From: Roseisolibacter agri
GTDB lineage: Bacteria > Gemmatimonadota > Gemmatimonadetes > Gemmatimonadales > Gemmatimonadaceae
Reading direction: 5' to 3'
Length of the DNA: 64,000 bases
NCBI RefSeq assembly: GCF_030159095.1
Contig: NZ_BRXS01000005.1
Span: forward strand, 496,001 to 560,000
Shown: positions 16,175-23,891 of the stretch, one piece after another
How positions within the stretch are numbered: the stretch's first letter is position 1
Layout of the letters: each line of letters opens with the position of its first letter
The notes under the pieces: model-generated
The model's input: only the letters and a program-made list of their open reading frames with translations
Databases searched by the model: none
Told to the model about the DNA's origin: nothing
Made by a program: the position numbers and the translations under genes

Positions 16175-19081
16175 ATGCGTCGCCTTCCTCGCCACTCCGC
16201 GCTGCATCTCGCGCTGCTCGGCGCCGCGCTCGCGATCGGCGCGCCCAACGCGTTCGCGCAGCCGACGCTCGCCGACGCGCGCGGCACCACGCCCACCGCA
16301 CCCGCCGCGCGCGACGACCGGCGTCCCGCGACCGGTCCCGCGCGTCCCGCCGACGCGCCGACCGCCATTCGCGCCGCGACGCTCGTCGTCCGCGCCGCGC
16401 CGCGCGGCTTCCACGTCGTCACGATCCCGCTCCCCGCGCAGTTCGGCGCCGACCGCCGCGCGGAGTACGTCGTGCTGCCGACGGGCGTCGCGCCGATCCT
16501 CGGGCGACACGCGGGCGCGCTCGCGCCGGGCGCCGGCGCGCGCACGGTGAGCCTCACGGTCGGCGTGCCGACCGACGTGCGCGCGGGCCTCGTGCCGGCG
16601 GGCAGCGTCGTCTTCTCCACGCCCGGCCTGCCCGACGTCGAGGTGCCGATCGCGCTCGACGTCGCGCCGCGGCGGCGCGTGGAGCTGGCGGTGACCGAGG
16701 CGCTGCGCGCCGTGCGCGCGGGTGACCGCTTCAGCATGCGCTACCAGCTCGTGAACCTCGGCAACGCCGCGGACACGCTCGCCGTGCGCGTGCAGCTCCC
16801 GCAGGGGTGGCGCGCGGAGGGCGGCGACGGCGTCACCGCGATCGCGCCGGGCGCCGCGGTCACGCGCACGCTGCACGTCGCGGTGCCGCGCGACGTCGGC
16901 CGCGGCAACGTCACGCTACGCCTGACCGCGCTCGCGCGCGGCGTCGCGGTGGCCAGCACCGACGCGGCGGTCGAGCTGCTCGGCGCCGACGGCAGCTCGT
17001 CGGGCGCGGCGGGGAGCACGATCCGCGTCGGCGCGACGAGCGTGCGCGGGCCGTGGACGGGCACGCCCGTCGGCCTCTCCTACGCGATGGACGGGCACCT
17101 CACGGACGCGATCCAGCTCTCGGCGCGCGCGGTCACGGCGCCGGATCCGGCCAGCGCGGCGGGCATGGCGCTCGCGCGCACTGGGCTCGTCGACGTGACG
17201 CCGTCGGTCGCGCTCTGGACGCCGGCGTGGCGCCTCGCCGCCGGCCCGGTCGGCGGGACGCTCACCGACCTCACCGGCACCGCGGTCGGCGGCCGCGGCG
17301 CGTCGCTGCTCGTCACGCGCCCGGGCTGGGGCATGTCGCTGCTCGCGACGCGGCCGGGCACCGGGGCCACGGCGTTCGGCACGGACGCGCTCTTCGGGCA
17401 GGCGTCGCGGCAGGTCGGCCGCCTGCGCGTCAGCACGTCGGTCAGCTCGCTCCGCGAGTCGCTCGGCCCGCTGGGCGATCCACGGCGCCTCGACGCGGTG
17501 AGCGCGGGCGTGCAGCTCGGATCCTTCCTCGACCGCATGCTCGTCTCGGAGCTCGGCTATCGCCGCTTCGACGGCGGGGCGGGGCTGGGCGCTAGCACGA
17601 ACGTCGTGCTGCGCGGCGAGCGCGGGACGCTCGACGTGCGCGCGACGCACGCCGCGGGCGGCAGCCAGGCGTTCGCGCGCGGCACCGACGAGATCGCGGC
17701 GTCGGCGAGCCGCCGCGTCGCCTCGTGGCTCAGCGTCGACGGCTCGGCGTGGCGCCTGGACGACGGCGGCGCGTCGGCGCGCGCGCTCCGCACCGACGGG
17801 TGGACCGTGGGCGCGAGCACGCGCCTCGCGTCGCTCGCGTCGCTCCACGTCGGCGCGCGCAGCTCGGCCTACGAGAGCGAGGCGCCGGCGGGCCGCTTCG
17901 GCAGCGGCGACCGCTCGCTGTTCGGCAGCGTGCAGGCCGGCGGCGGCGCGCTCGGCGCGTCGGTGGACGGCGCGTTCGGCGTGCGGACGCGCACCATGGC
18001 CGGCGCCGACGCGACCGCGTTCGTCGACCGCGCGCTCACCTCGCGCGTGTCGGGGACCGTGCACCTGTCGGGCGTCGCCGGCACGCTCGCGGGCACGGGC
18101 GCCGTGACCGACAACGGCGCCGGTAGCGGCTTCCCGGCCCGCCAGATCGAGTACGGCCTGCGCGCCGACCAGGTGCCGCTGCTCGCAGTGTCGGGCGTGC
18201 GGCTCCTCACCGGCGGCGCGGCCACGCGCTCGACCTCGTTCGTCACGCCCGGCGCCTGGCTCACGACGCTCAGTGGCACGCTCGGCATCGAGCTCCCCCT
18301 CGGCGTCCAGCTCGACGTCGAGGCCGAGCGGAACCCCCTGTACTTCGCGAGCGCGCTCGGCGCGAGCGCGGCGCCCGGCTGGATCTGGTCGCTGCGCGTC
18401 GAGCGTGCGCTGCGTCTGCCGCGCTTCGGCCGCAGCGGCACCGTCGAGGGCCACGTGTTCGCCGACACCGACGGCGATGGGCGCCGCGGCCGGAGCGAGC
18501 GCGGCGTCGAAGGCATCGTCGTGCGCCGCGGCCGCGAGACCGTCGTGACGGGGCGCGATGGACGCTACCGCTTCGTCGGCCCGTCGAGCGACGTCGCCGC
18601 GATCGACGTCCGCTCGCTGCCGCTCGGGTGGGTCGCCGCGGGCGGCGCTGGCGGCGCGGAGGGACGCGGCGGCGACATGGCGGTCGTCGCGCTGGCGGCG
18701 ATCGACGTGCTGCTGCGCGCCGACGACGCGGACTCGACGCGCGTGTCGCGCGAGGACCTGGAGCGCTCGATCGTCACCGCGCGCGACAGCGCGGGCCGCA
18801 CGTGGGTCGCGCGTGCGGTGTCGCCCGGCCTCGCGCGCTTCGACGCGCTGCCGCCGGGCCGCTACGTGACCAGCGTGGACTTCTCGCAGGCGCGCGAGCC
18901 GCTGCGCGTCGCGTCCGCGATGCCGTCCTTCGTCGTCGGCACCGGCAACGTGCCGCCCCTCCAGCTGCTCGTGCGTCCACGCCCGCTCCGCCTGCAGGTC
19001 GCGCGGCGGCCCGCGAGCGACTCGGCCGCGGCCGCCGTGCGCGCCGCGGAGTCGCAGGACGCCGGTCGTCAGCAGCGGTAG
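16175..19081 (+). CDS. Large outer-membrane barrel protein in usher position
   Basis: 968 residues, starting 5 bp after the previous stop. A signal peptide (HLALLGAALAIGAPNAFAQ) is followed by an Ig/NEW3-like region (about 60-270; RYQLVNLGNAADTLAVRVQL, QGWRAEGGDG). From about 290 to 750 there are many amphipathic Gly-bounded strands (SVALWTPAWRLAAGPVGG, VSELGYRRFDGG, VGASTRLASLASLHVGARS), consistent with a beta-barrel. A CNA-B/SdrD-like module comes at about 757-800 (GHVFADTDGDGRRGRSERG, VTGRDGRYRFVG), then a C-terminal domain. Classical FimD/PapC ushers also combine N-terminal domain, barrel and C-terminal beta domains, but I see no usher signature; assignment rests on position and architecture. 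Confidence 0.7.
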   Translation: MRRLPRHSALHLALLGAALAIGAPNAFAQPTLADARGTTPTAPAARDDRRPATGPARPADAPTAIRAATLVVRAAPRGFHVVTIPLPAQFGADRRAEYVVLPTGVAPILGRHAGALAPGAGARTVSLTVGVPTDVRAGLVPAGSVVFSTPGLPDVEVPIALDVAPRRRVELAVTEALRAVRAGDRFSMRYQLVNLGNAADTLAVRVQLPQGWRAEGGDGVTAIAPGAAVTRTLHVAVPRDVGRGNVTLRLTALARGVAVASTDAAVELLGADGSSSGAAGSTIRVGATSVRGPWTGTPVGLSYAMDGHLTDAIQLSARAVTAPDPASAAGMALARTGLVDVTPSVALWTPAWRLAAGPVGGTLTDLTGTAVGGRGASLLVTRPGWGMSLLATRPGTGATAFGTDALFGQASRQVGRLRVSTSVSSLRESLGPLGDPRRLDAVSAGVQLGSFLDRMLVSELGYRRFDGGAGLGASTNVVLRGERGTLDVRATHAAGGSQAFARGTDEIAASASRRVASWLSVDGSAWRLDDGGASARALRTDGWTVGASTRLASLASLHVGARSSAYESEAPAGRFGSGDRSLFGSVQAGGGALGASVDGAFGVRTRTMAGADATAFVDRALTSRVSGTVHLSGVAGTLAGTGAVTDNGAGSGFPARQIEYGLRADQVPLLAVSGVRLLTGGAATRSTSFVTPGAWLTTLSGTLGIELPLGVQLDVEAERNPLYFASALGASAAPGWIWSLRVERALRLPRFGRSGTVEGHVFADTDGDGRRGRSERGVEGIVVRRGRETVVTGRDGRYRFVGPSSDVAAIDVRSLPLGWVAAGGAGGAEGRGGDMAVVALAAIDVLLRADDADSTRVSREDLERSIVTARDSAGRTWVARAVSPGLARFDALPPGRYVTSVDFSQAREPLRVASAMPSFVVGTGNVPPLQLLVRPRPLRLQVARRPASDSAAAAVRAAESQDAGRQQR

Positions 19082-19102
19082 CCGCCTCCCGTGCCCAGCC
19101 TC

Positions 19103-19672
19103 ATGTCCATCCGCCATTCCCTGCCCGCCGCGCTGGCCGCGGCTGCGCTGACGCTCTGCGCATCGGAGGCCGGGGCGCAGTGTCCGTCGACGGCCATCGC
19201 CCTGACGGGCAATCCCAGCGCATCCGTGACGCTGTGCATGCGCGTGCAGGACGTGCTGCAGATGCGGACCACGTCGACGCTGACGGCGCCGGCGACGCTC
19301 ACCGCGGCGCAGTTCACCGCCAGCGCGACGCCCGCGGGCTCGTCGACGTACGTGCCGTTCGGCGGCAAGGTGAACCTCGAGGTCGCGGCGAACCGGCCGT
19401 TCGCGGTCACGGTCACCGGCGCCTTCAGCGGCCCGGGCACCAAGAGCGCGTCGGACGCGCTCTGGAGCACGACGGCCGGCGTGTTCACCAACACCGCGCG
19501 CGACGTGAGCGCCGCGAACGCCGAGTCGAACCGCACCATCCCGTTCGCCGTCACGCCGGCCGCGCGGGCCGCGTGGTCGCAGGACGTCTATTTCGCGTCG
19601 CGCTGGGTGTACGAGACCGACCGCTCCGGCACCTACAACCTCACGCTGACCTTCACGCTGGCGGCGAAGTGA
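19103..19672 (+). CDS. Secreted subunit-like protein 2 (paralogue of the 14041 product)
   Basis: 189 residues with signal peptide (HSLPAALAAAALTLCASEAGA). The mature part has CPSTAIALTG, SVTLCMRVQDVLQMRT and a C-terminal SRWVYETDRSGTYNLTLTFT, LAAK, sharing layout, central NRxFxVTV/NRAYQVSI strand and ending with the first operon gene. ATG 19103 was chosen over GTG 19091 because it is closer to the hydrophobic core. Its stop overlaps the next start in TGATG, implying translational coupling. Confidence 0.75.
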   Translation: MSIRHSLPAALAAAALTLCASEAGAQCPSTAIALTGNPSASVTLCMRVQDVLQMRTTSTLTAPATLTAAQFTASATPAGSSTYVPFGGKVNLEVAANRPFAVTVTGAFSGPGTKSASDALWSTTAGVFTNTARDVSAANAESNRTIPFAVTPAARAAWSQDVYFASRWVYETDRSGTYNLTLTFTLAAK

Positions 19673-20199
19673 TGGCCATGCCCGCTCCCTTCCGGTGCCG
19701 CGCCGCGTGGGCCGCGCTCGCGCTCGGCCTCGCGGCGTGGAGCCGCCCCGTGCACGCGCAGGGCCCCGGCCCGAAGACCGCGACCAACGTCGTGTCGACG
19801 GTGGTCGGCGGCGTGTTCGCGCACACGGCCTCGCCGCTGACGCAGAACGCGCAGGCCGGCAACCTCTGCTCGCCGGGCTTCTGCTACACCGGCAGCGTGA
19901 CCGCGCGCGGCAACCGCGGGTGGCAGCTGCAGGTGCGGCTCGCGTCGGATCCGGGCACCTTCTACGTGAACTACGTGCAGACCAGCGTGCCGCCGAGCGC
20001 GCAGGCGGTCAACAGCGGCGTGCAGACGCGGCTCGGCACCGACAGCTGGCTGACCGTCGCCACCGGCACCGACGCGACCGCGGGCGCCCCCATCGGCGTC
20101 CAGCTGAACGCCAACAAGGTGAGCGGGAAGAACGGCATCGTGCCGACGCCCGCGCAGCTGGCCGGCGTGCTGGCGTGGCAGGTGGTCGCCTACCCGTGA
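19672..20199 (+). CDS. Secreted protein, last gene of fibre operon
   Basis: 175 residues. The start overlaps the previous stop (TGATG at 19670-19674); a second in-frame ATG is at 19678. The signal peptide is AAWALALGLAAW-like (CRAAWAALALGLAAWSRPVH, then AQ). The mature protein has a Cys pair (NLCSPGFCYTG) and beta-strand pattern (GWQLQVRLASDPGTFYVNYV, DSWLTVATGTDA) and ends LAWQVVAYP. Not recognised as a known family. It is followed by a long inverted repeat and a hairpin terminator that close the operon. Confidence 0.65.
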   Translation: MAMPAPFRCRAAWAALALGLAAWSRPVHAQGPGPKTATNVVSTVVGGVFAHTASPLTQNAQAGNLCSPGFCYTGSVTARGNRGWQLQVRLASDPGTFYVNYVQTSVPPSAQAVNSGVQTRLGTDSWLTVATGTDATAGAPIGVQLNANKVSGKNGIVPTPAQLAGVLAWQVVAYP

Positions 20200-20294
20200 C
20201 CCGCGGCGGCTGTCCAGGCTCGCGCGACCACCAGCACGAAGGGGTGAGCGAGAGCTGAGCGTCGAGCGACGGCCCACCGGACGCACGCCGCGCG

Positions 20295-20450
20295 CGAATG
20301 CATGGCGGTGCGGGCGCGGTCGTGGGCGGAGGCGACCTGCGATCGCAGCAAGGAGACCTGATGCGCGCAGCGCGATCGTGGGCTCCGCAGCGCCCCCGAT
20401 CGCTGTGGAGCCGCAGCCCACGACCGCGCCCGCACCGCGGCTCACGGATG
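20295..20450. repeat. Long inverted repeat after the fibre operon
   Basis: A perfect 23-bp inverted repeat pairs 20305-20327 with 20416-20438 (core GCGCGGTCGTGGGC / GCCCACGACCGCGC), extended outward by ATGCAT on each side. The inner 88 nt contain a second pair (CGATCGTGGGCTCC / GGAGCC...). It differs in sequence from classes A-D. Confidence 0.8.
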
Positions 20451-20454
20451 CATG

Positions 20455-20482
20455 AAGGGCCGGCACCAGAGGCACCGGCCCT
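20455..20482. terminator. Hairpin between convergent fibre operon and thyX
   Basis: AGGGCCGG, an 11-nt loop (CACCAGAGGCA), then CCGGCCCT. There is no long T-run on either side. It lies between convergent stops at 20199 and 20508 and could serve both strands. Confidence 0.6.
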
Positions 20483-20507
20483 CGTCCACGCGGCAGTCAG
20501 CCGGTGA

Positions 20508-21257
20508 TCACACCTTGCTGTGCACGAAGCGCGCGGCCTCGCGGCGGTCCGCCGCCACGTAGATCTCCACGTCGCCGAAGAACGCCGGCGACTCCGCCTG
20601 CAGCACGCGCAGCACCGCCACCGCCAGCCGGCGGATCTCCAGCTCCGCGGCCTCGCTGGAGCGCAGCTCCAGCAGCGTGCGCCACGCGCGGGCGTTGCCC
20701 GTGCACACGATCTTGGTCTCGGTGGAGTTGGGCAGCACGCCGCGCGCCGCCTCACGCGCCATCTTGCGGCGGTGGACCTTGTCGTCCACCCACTTGTAGC
20801 GCTCCATCAGCTGCTCCACGAGCGCCACGTACGCCTGTTGCGCGCCCTCCACCTGCGCGCGCCACGCAGCCTCCAGCTCCGCGTCGCCCACGATCGCCGG
20901 CGGCACCACGAAGTTCGCCTGGCTCTCGTCCACGTAGCGCTGCGACAGCTGCGAGTACGCCATGCCCGCGCGGTGCCGCACCAGCTCGTGCGTCAGCGAG
21001 CGGCTCACGCCCTCCAGCAGCAGCGAGTAGTTCGCGTGCTCCAGCACGGAGCCGTGGCGCTGCCGCTTGATGTTCTCGATGTACTCCGCCGTCGTGCGCC
21101 CCGCGGGGTTGTGCTGCGACATGTAGCACAGGCGGCCCGCGAACTCCGCCAGCCGCTCGCCGTCGCTGCTCTCGCCCTTCCAGGCGACCGGCAGGTGCGC
21201 GGGCTCGACGAACTGCGGGCGGGCGATCAGCGTGACGGTCGGCTCGGTGAAGTACAT
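20508..21257 (-). CDS. thyX: Flavin-dependent thymidylate synthase ThyX
   Basis: 249 residues, the usual ThyX length. The ThyX signature is present as RHRAGMAYSQLSQRYVDES, with upstream SVLEHANYSLLLEGVSRSLT and downstream LPNSTETKIVCTGNARAWR, both hallmark stretches of the family. It converts dUMP to dTMP using FAD, NADPH and methylene-tetrahydrofolate. The ATG at 21257 (MYFTEPTVTL) sets the start; the frame continues upstream only as Arg-rich shadow. A small unknown gene lies 62 bp upstream in the same direction. Confidence 0.96.
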   Translation of the reverse strand: MYFTEPTVTLIARPQFVEPAHLPVAWKGESSDGERLAEFAGRLCYMSQHNPAGRTTAEYIENIKRQRHGSVLEHANYSLLLEGVSRSLTHELVRHRAGMAYSQLSQRYVDESQANFVVPPAIVGDAELEAAWRAQVEGAQQAYVALVEQLMERYKWVDDKVHRRKMAREAARGVLPNSTETKIVCTGNARAWRTLLELRSSEAAELEIRRLAVAVLRVLQAESPAFFGDVEIYVAADRREAARFVHSKV

Positions 21258-21319
21258 CGGGCGCTCGGCGGAGGGTCGGGCGCGGCGCTCGGACGACCCG
21301 ACCGCGCGGCGCCCGCAAC

Positions 21320-21787
21320 CTACTCGCGCGCCCGGTCCACCCCCAGGGGCCCCGCGAGCGACGCCGCCAGCGCCGCGGTCATCGCGACCATGTGCTCGTC
21401 GGTCCGGAAGAGCGGGAGCCGGTGCTCGCCCGTCGTTCCCGCCGTGGGCCCCGCGTCCACGGCGGGCATCGCGGACGGCGGCGTGACGGCGCGGTGCGAG
21501 TCGGTCGGCGTGCGGCGCTCGATCTCGCACGTCTCGAGCGTGCGCTCCACCGCGCGGCGCATGCGCTCCGTCAGGTCGGCGCGCTCCAGCGCCAGCGGGC
21601 AGCGCGCCACCCACGCGGCCAGCCGGCGCACCGCGTCCGGTCCCTGGCCGAGGGCCACCAGCTCGCGCGTCACCGCCTCCGCGGCGTTCTCGATCAGGCG
21701 CGAGTCGGGCGGCGCGTAGCCGGCGGTCGCGGTCATCGCGACCTCGAGCCGCCGCATCGCGTGCAGCACCTGCGATTCTGCATCCAT
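21320..21787 (-). CDS. Hypothetical soluble protein, 155 aa
   Basis: Not recognised. The ATG at 21787 (MDAESQVLHAMRRLEVAM) begins a mainly helical, Ala/Arg/Glu-rich protein with VTRELVALGQGPDAVRRLAA and ADLTERMRRAVERTLETCEI, then a low-complexity Pro/Thr stretch and a final helix. No signal peptide or transmembrane segment. The upstream part of the frame (rich in Arg) was excluded. It is probably cotranscribed with thyX. Confidence 0.55.
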   Translation of the reverse strand: MDAESQVLHAMRRLEVAMTATAGYAPPDSRLIENAAEAVTRELVALGQGPDAVRRLAAWVARCPLALERADLTERMRRAVERTLETCEIERRTPTDSHRAVTPPSAMPAVDAGPTAGTTGEHRLPLFRTDEHMVAMTAALAASLAGPLGVDRARE

Positions 21788-22000
21788 CGGATGGCCTCGT
21801 GCACGCCGGCGTCGGCGCGCAGTCGCGGGAAGTACGGACGGCGCATGATGCAGCATGATGCAGCGGCGCGTAGCATAACCGCCCCGCGCGCGAGCGGAAG
21901 TGTCGCGCGCACACCGCGTTGCGACGCGCGCGTGTCGAGGCGTTCAGCTGCGCGCCCGCCATTGTCGCATCATGACGCAAAAGTCACGACGCACGGCGAT

Positions 22001-22110
22001 GCGCGTCGATGCGCGTCGATGCGCGTCGGTGCGCGTCGATGCGCGTCGATGCGCGTCGGTGCGCGTCGGTGCGCGTCGGTGCGCGTCGGTGCGCGTCGGT
22101 GCGCGTCAGT
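22001..22110. repeat. Eleven-copy 10-bp tandem repeat
   Basis: Eleven uninterrupted units of GCGCGTCGAT or GCGCGTCGGT, the last being GCGCGTCAGT. Types follow the order A A G A A G G G G G (A = GAT ending, G = GGT ending), with A units near the left end. The last unit supplies the stop codon (TCA on plus, TGA on minus) of the FAD oxidase gene. It therefore begins inside the coding end and extends downstream of it. Confidence 0.95.
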
Positions 22111-23800
22111 GCGGCGCGCTCGCCGCGGGCGCCGGCGCCGGCTCCGCGTCCACCAGCGCGAGGCGGTCCGCCGCGTAGTCGCGCGTCGCCGCCACGTGGT
22201 CCAGCGCGCGGCGCGCGGCGTCGGGAAGCGGCGGCAGCGCGGGGTCGTACTTGATCGCCGCGAGCGCCTGCTGCCCGTCGGTCGGCACCTTCACGCCCGG
22301 GTTGAGGATCCCCGCCGGGTCGCACGCGCGCTTCGTCGCGGCGAACAGCGCCAGCACCTCGGGCGCCCACGTGCGCGCCAGCAGCGGCGTGCGCAGGCGG
22401 CCGTCGCCGTGCTCGCCCGCGAGCGTGCCGCCCAGGCTCGCCGCGAGCGCGGTCACGTCCTCCAGCACCCCGGCCACGCGCGTGCGCCACGCCGGGTCGC
22501 GCACGTCCACCAGCGGGTTCACGTGCACGTGGCCGTCGCCCGCGTGGCCGAAGATCACGCCGCGCAGCTCGTGCCGCGCCAGCGCCGCGCGCACGCCGCG
22601 CACGTACTCCGCCAGCCGCCGCGGCGGCACCGCGCCGTCCTCGATGAACTGCATCGACTTCAGCTCGGGGTCGAGCCGCGCCAGGATCGGGCTCGCCGCG
22701 TGCCGCAGCGCCCACAGCACGCGCTCCGCGGAGGGCTCCAGCGCCATCACCGCCTCGTGCGCGCCGCCCTGCTCGAACGCGCGCCGCAGGCGGCGCGCCG
22801 CGTCGCCCGCCTCCTGGCTCGACGCGCCCTCGACCTCGGCGAGCAGCACCGCCTCGGTGCCGCGCGGCGCGCGCCACCCGGTGCGGCGGCCCGCGCCCGG
22901 CAGGTCGCTGCCGCGCGCGGCGACGTCGAGGAAGGTGCGGTCGAGCAGCTCGCACGCGACGGCGCCAGCATCGCGCGCCTCCACCGCGGCGGCCACCGCG
23001 TCGTCCAGCGAGCCGAACGCGCCCAGCACGCTCGCCGTGGCGCCGGGGACCGGCGAGAGCGCGAGCTCCAGCCCCGCGAACACCGCCAGCGTCCCCTCGC
23101 TCCCCACCAGCAGGTCCACCAGCTCGCCCGACGCCAGCCAGTCGGCCAGCGCGTAGCCCGAGGAGTCCTTGCGCACCGCGCGCCGCAGCGGGACGCCGCG
23201 CGCGGCCGCCGCGCGCGCCGCGGGCGCGACGTCGCGCAGCAGCCGCCGCACCGCCGGCACGTCGGGCGCGGGCGCGCCGCGCCGCACCACCGCGCGCGAG
23301 CCGTCGGCGAACACGCAGTCGAGCGCCGTCACCCAGGGCCGCATCGCGCCGTGGCGCAGCGAGTGCGCGCCGGCGGCGTTGGCCGCCGCCATCCCGCCGA
23401 CGGTGCAGAAGCGCCAGCTCGACGGGTCGACGGGGAAGCGGAGCCCCGACTCGCGCGCCCGCGCGTCGACGTCCGCGCCCACCACGCCCGGCTGCGCGAA
23501 CAGGCGGCGCGCCGCGCGGTCGACGGCGCCGAGGGCGCGCAGGCGGCTCACGTCCAGGATCACGCCGTCGCCGATCGCGCCGCCCGCCATGCTGCTCCCC
23601 GAGCCGCGCGGGACCAGCGGCGTCCCCGTCTCCGCGGCCCACGCGACCAGCGCCTGCACGTCCGACGGATCGGCGGGTACGGCGACGGCCCGCGGCACCA
23701 CCTGTCCGATCCCGGCGGCCTCCGCGTAGGCGGCGCGGGCGGCGTCGTCGCGGCGGAAGGCGCCGCGAAAGTGCGGCGGATGGGCGGGCGGAGCGGTCAT
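22106..23800 (-). CDS. GlcD/D-lactate dehydrogenase-type FAD-linked oxidase
   Basis: 564 residues. The N-terminal FAD_binding_4 domain has the PLVPRGSGSSMAGGAIGDGV phosphate-binding loop and RFPVDPSSWRFCTVGGMAAA. The C-terminal FAD-oxidase_C domain has VIFGHAGDGHVHVNPLVDVR and GTLAGEHGDGRLRTPLL, with CDPAGILNPGVK near the end. This organisation matches GlcD and D-lactate dehydrogenases, which oxidise 2-hydroxyacids and feed electrons to quinone or cytochrome c. There is no adjacent GlcE or GlcF, and no C-terminal 4Fe-4S domain. The exact substrate is not assignable. It is divergent from the squalene-synthase-like gene with 91 bp between them. Confidence 0.88.
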   Translation of the reverse strand: MTAPPAHPPHFRGAFRRDDAARAAYAEAAGIGQVVPRAVAVPADPSDVQALVAWAAETGTPLVPRGSGSSMAGGAIGDGVILDVSRLRALGAVDRAARRLFAQPGVVGADVDARARESGLRFPVDPSSWRFCTVGGMAAANAAGAHSLRHGAMRPWVTALDCVFADGSRAVVRRGAPAPDVPAVRRLLRDVAPAARAAAARGVPLRRAVRKDSSGYALADWLASGELVDLLVGSEGTLAVFAGLELALSPVPGATASVLGAFGSLDDAVAAAVEARDAGAVACELLDRTFLDVAARGSDLPGAGRRTGWRAPRGTEAVLLAEVEGASSQEAGDAARRLRRAFEQGGAHEAVMALEPSAERVLWALRHAASPILARLDPELKSMQFIEDGAVPPRRLAEYVRGVRAALARHELRGVIFGHAGDGHVHVNPLVDVRDPAWRTRVAGVLEDVTALAASLGGTLAGEHGDGRLRTPLLARTWAPEVLALFAATKRACDPAGILNPGVKVPTDGQQALAAIKYDPALPPLPDAARRALDHVAATRDYAADRLALVDAEPAPAPAASAPH

Positions 23801-23879
23801 GCCGCACGAAATCGCCCCTGCACCCGCCCGCGCAAGTGCAGGTGCAAGTGCAAGGAGGACGGAGCGTTGCGGGACCGGC

Positions 23880-23885
23880 TATCTT
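23880..23885 (+). promoter_or_regulatory. TATCTT -10-like element, possible leaderless start
   Basis: TATCTT with six bases (CCGTCC) before the ATG at 23892. A transcription start about 7 nt downstream of the -10 would fall on the start codon. The -35 region is not distinct. Confidence 0.4.
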
Positions 23886-23891
23886 CCGTCC

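Noticed and set aside
16916-19117. 733-aa minus-strand ORF opposite the barrel gene
   Set aside because: No family motifs, extreme Arg/Ala/Glu bias; the plus frame has signal peptide and beta-domain pattern and fits the operon spacing.
19672-19678. Frameshift between the last two fibre-operon genes
   Set aside because: The second gene has its own signal peptide, and TGATG overlap is normal translational coupling.
22001-22110. 10-bp tandem as CRISPR array or iteron origin
   Set aside because: There are no spacers between units, no cas genes and no replication initiator gene; the array overlaps a coding end.
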